DNA from: CAZAQS01 sp964486825 | GTDB lineage: Bacteria > Chloroflexota > Anaerolineae > Anaerolineales > UBA4823 | Length of the DNA stretch: 7,128 nt | Direction: 5' to 3' | Assembly (NCBI GenBank): GCA_964486825.1 | Contig: CAZAQS010000246.1 | Coordinates: 1 to 7,128, forward strand | In this document: piece after piece, positions 5,878-7,128 of the stretch | How the letters are laid out: every line of letters begins with the position of its first letter | Position numbering within the stretch: position 1 is the first letter of the stretch | Translations under genes and position numbers: made by a program | Notes under the pieces: generated by a model | Told to the model about the DNA's origin: nothing | Database searches by the model: none | The model's input: only the letters and a program-made list of their open reading frames with translations

Positions 5878-7053
5878 TCAGGCTCCACCTGGAGAATAGA
5901 GACTTGGATCTACCGGCGTTTCTCCGGACGGATCCCAGACGTACACCCAGTCTCCTTCACCGGCCCAGTTATAGACCCAGTGCGAGTCGCCTGGGGCAAG
6001 GTTCACACAACCGTGCGATTGTGGGAAACCCAGGCGCGGGCGCCAATAGGCTCCATGGATGGCGCGGGCCTCATCATAATACAGGGTCCAGGGCACATCC
6101 TCCAGGTAATAGAAGTCCGAGCCATCCGCCTCGAAAGTGCCGCTCATCGGCGTGCTCTCATGGGTTTTGTAGATCTGGAATAATCCTGGACGTGTCCAGA
6201 AAGGTGGGGATCCGGTGGCGATCAGGGTTGCATAAACCAGCCTGTTTTGATCGTAAACGGACAGCGTCTGCTCGTGCAGGTTGATTTCGATCCAACGACC
6301 GTTGGTGACGCCTTCCGGAGGGGTGGAGTTGGGAAAGACGCGGCCAATAAAACGGCCCTCGATCCATTCGTCTGGTCCAATCATGTACCACTCCATTCCA
6401 CCGGCTTCTTCCACTGCATAGACCTGCACGACTTCATACTGGTACTTCAAATTACCGGTGTAATCATCCTGGTAGCCGGGCGCTCGTTTCGTTTCCAGGG
6501 TGGCGTTAATTGCATTGATCCAGCCAAAAGTTTGGTGAGGCGTGTCAGAGAATTCTATGCCCTGAAAAGAGAGCACTCCCGACCATCGGCCGGCAACGTC
6601 ACGCGTCCATTCTCCACTTTTGAGCTGGTAAAAATCTGGTTTCTGCTTGCCCTCTGTATAGGCCAAGTCAACGTAAGAGATAAATTTGATCCCTTCCCCG
6701 CCTAATACACGCGAGGGAGAAGCGCCAGCTCGTGCATCGTCCAGAGACCGGTACAGGGTCGCCTGGTCCTGCAGGACAGCGTAGTTATAGGGCATTAATA
6801 TGAGGTTGGGATCGGGTTTGGAAGCAAGCAAAGGCCGGGCCGGGAAGGTAATACCTTTCTCACCCATGCCGGTTATGTAAGTAGACGGGCCCAGGGGTAG
6901 ACAATCGCCTGGATCATTCTGATATATGCCGGGCACACATAAAGCGGTGGCTCTGCCACTCGAATTATCTGATTGGGCAGCCGCGGGGCCGGTTTGGGTT
7001 GCTGCCAGGAGGGTGACAGCCAGGAAGAGAGTTACCAGTAATAACCGCTTCAT
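5878..7053 (-). CDS. Secreted L,D-transpeptidase (YkuD domain)
   Basis: The product is 391 residues from the ATG at 7053, which has AGAGG four bases upstream. Translation from there opens directly with a signal peptide (MKRLLLV, a hydrophobic core, then a likely cut after GPAAA near residue 26). Residues about 75-235 are an all-beta-looking region resembling bacterial SH3-like segments, ending in EWYMIGPDEWIEGR. The YkuD domain spans about 252-374 and contains RWIEINLHEQTLSVYD, the conserved IHGAYW (332-337) and SHGCVNL (346-352). His333 and His347 fit the active-site histidines and Cys349 the nucleophile. Such enzymes act outside the membrane on peptidoglycan stem peptides, forming 3-3 crosslinks or attaching proteins. 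Cys39 and Cys51, just after the signal peptide, might form a disulfide. The general build is, from memory, like Chloroflexota transpeptidases. It is the first gene of the window in reading order. No terminator is obvious after it, so read-through into the S41 peptidase gene is possible. Confidence 0.93.
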   Translation of the reverse strand: MKRLLLVTLFLAVTLLAATQTGPAAAQSDNSSGRATALCVPGIYQNDPGDCLPLGPSTYITGMGEKGITFPARPLLASKPDPNLILMPYNYAVLQDQATLYRSLDDARAGASPSRVLGGEGIKFISYVDLAYTEGKQKPDFYQLKSGEWTRDVAGRWSGVLSFQGIEFSDTPHQTFGWINAINATLETKRAPGYQDDYTGNLKYQYEVVQVYAVEEAGGMEWYMIGPDEWIEGRFIGRVFPNSTPPEGVTNGRWIEINLHEQTLSVYDQNRLVYATLIATGSPPFWTRPGLFQIYKTHESTPMSGTFEADGSDFYYLEDVPWTLYYDEARAIHGAYWRPRLGFPQSHGCVNLAPGDSHWVYNWAGEGDWVYVWDPSGETPVDPSLYSPGGA

Positions 7054-7056
7054 AAG

Positions 7057-7063
7057 ACCTCTT
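7057..7063 (-). promoter_or_regulatory. Ribosome binding site of the L,D-transpeptidase, deciding its start
   Basis: The minus strand reads AAGAGGT just before CTT and the ATG at 7053. An in-frame TTG at 7071 would overlap this site and add six residues ahead of the signal peptide, so the ATG is preferred. The remaining 65 bases to the window edge show no convincing promoter. Confidence 0.65.
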
Positions 7064-7128
7064 AAATACAAATATTGGTCGTATCATGACCTGGTAATTT
7101 TCGCTTCGCTACTCAAACCAAATCGCTG

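Noticed and set aside
7054..7071. TTG start at 7071 for the L,D-transpeptidase
   Set aside because: The six extra codons cover the AGAGG ribosome site of the ATG at 7053, and the signal peptide starts naturally at that ATG.
7078..7092. Imperfect 15-bp palindrome (GGTC...GACC) upstream of the transpeptidase gene
   Set aside because: Only four clean arm pairs plus one G-T and one further pair. This is too weak to call an operator in a 75-bp edge fragment.

Overview
The window looks like an ordinary chromosomal segment of an uncultured-type bacterium, most likely Chloroflexota (Anaerolineae-like). I infer this from the general build of the L,D-transpeptidase and the S41 peptidase, from the fused E1 dehydrogenase, and from the menaquinone-type EtfD-like oxidoreductase. 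No ribosomal or other phylogenetic marker is present, so the assignment is tentative. A run of 10 Ns inside a gene points to a draft or metagenome assembly.

All four protein genes lie on the minus strand and read from right to left. (1) 7053-5878 encodes a secreted L,D-transpeptidase with a YkuD domain that crosslinks or remodels peptidoglycan. (2) 5599-4121 encodes a membrane-anchored S41 (C-terminal processing type) peptidase with a PDZ domain. Its general-base lysine position is occupied by asparagine, and the N gap falls in the PDZ domain. (3) 3937-1931 encodes a 668-residue membrane iron-sulfur oxidoreductase: a NarI-like cytochrome b part, two [4Fe-4S] motifs and two CCG domains. It resembles EtfD/FadF/EMO proteins, which pass electrons from electron-transfer flavoprotein to menaquinone. 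(4) 1744-1 encodes a fused alpha+beta E1 component of a 2-oxoacid dehydrogenase, cut by the left edge of the window inside the beta part.

The right half (1, 2) is about the cell envelope and the left half (3, 4) about catabolic redox metabolism. A plausible link between 3 and 4 is branched-chain 2-oxoacid or fatty-acid oxidation: the E1 complex would make acyl-CoA, acyl-CoA dehydrogenases would reduce Etf, and the membrane protein would pass those electrons to the quinone pool. Each gene has a clear Shine-Dalgarno sequence. The gaps of 186, 183 and 278 bp hold candidate promoters (TATAAT boxes at 1817-1822 and 4033-4038), a hairpin terminator at 4054-4088, a leader hairpin at 3969-3992 and a nested stem-loop at 5685-5731. 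I found no mobile element, CRISPR array, tRNA or rRNA, and no plus-strand gene I would defend.

I did not find a clearly new system. The points most worth a second look are the S41 peptidase without its lysine, the altered cofactor motif in the fused E1, and the nested stem-loop ahead of the peptidase gene.
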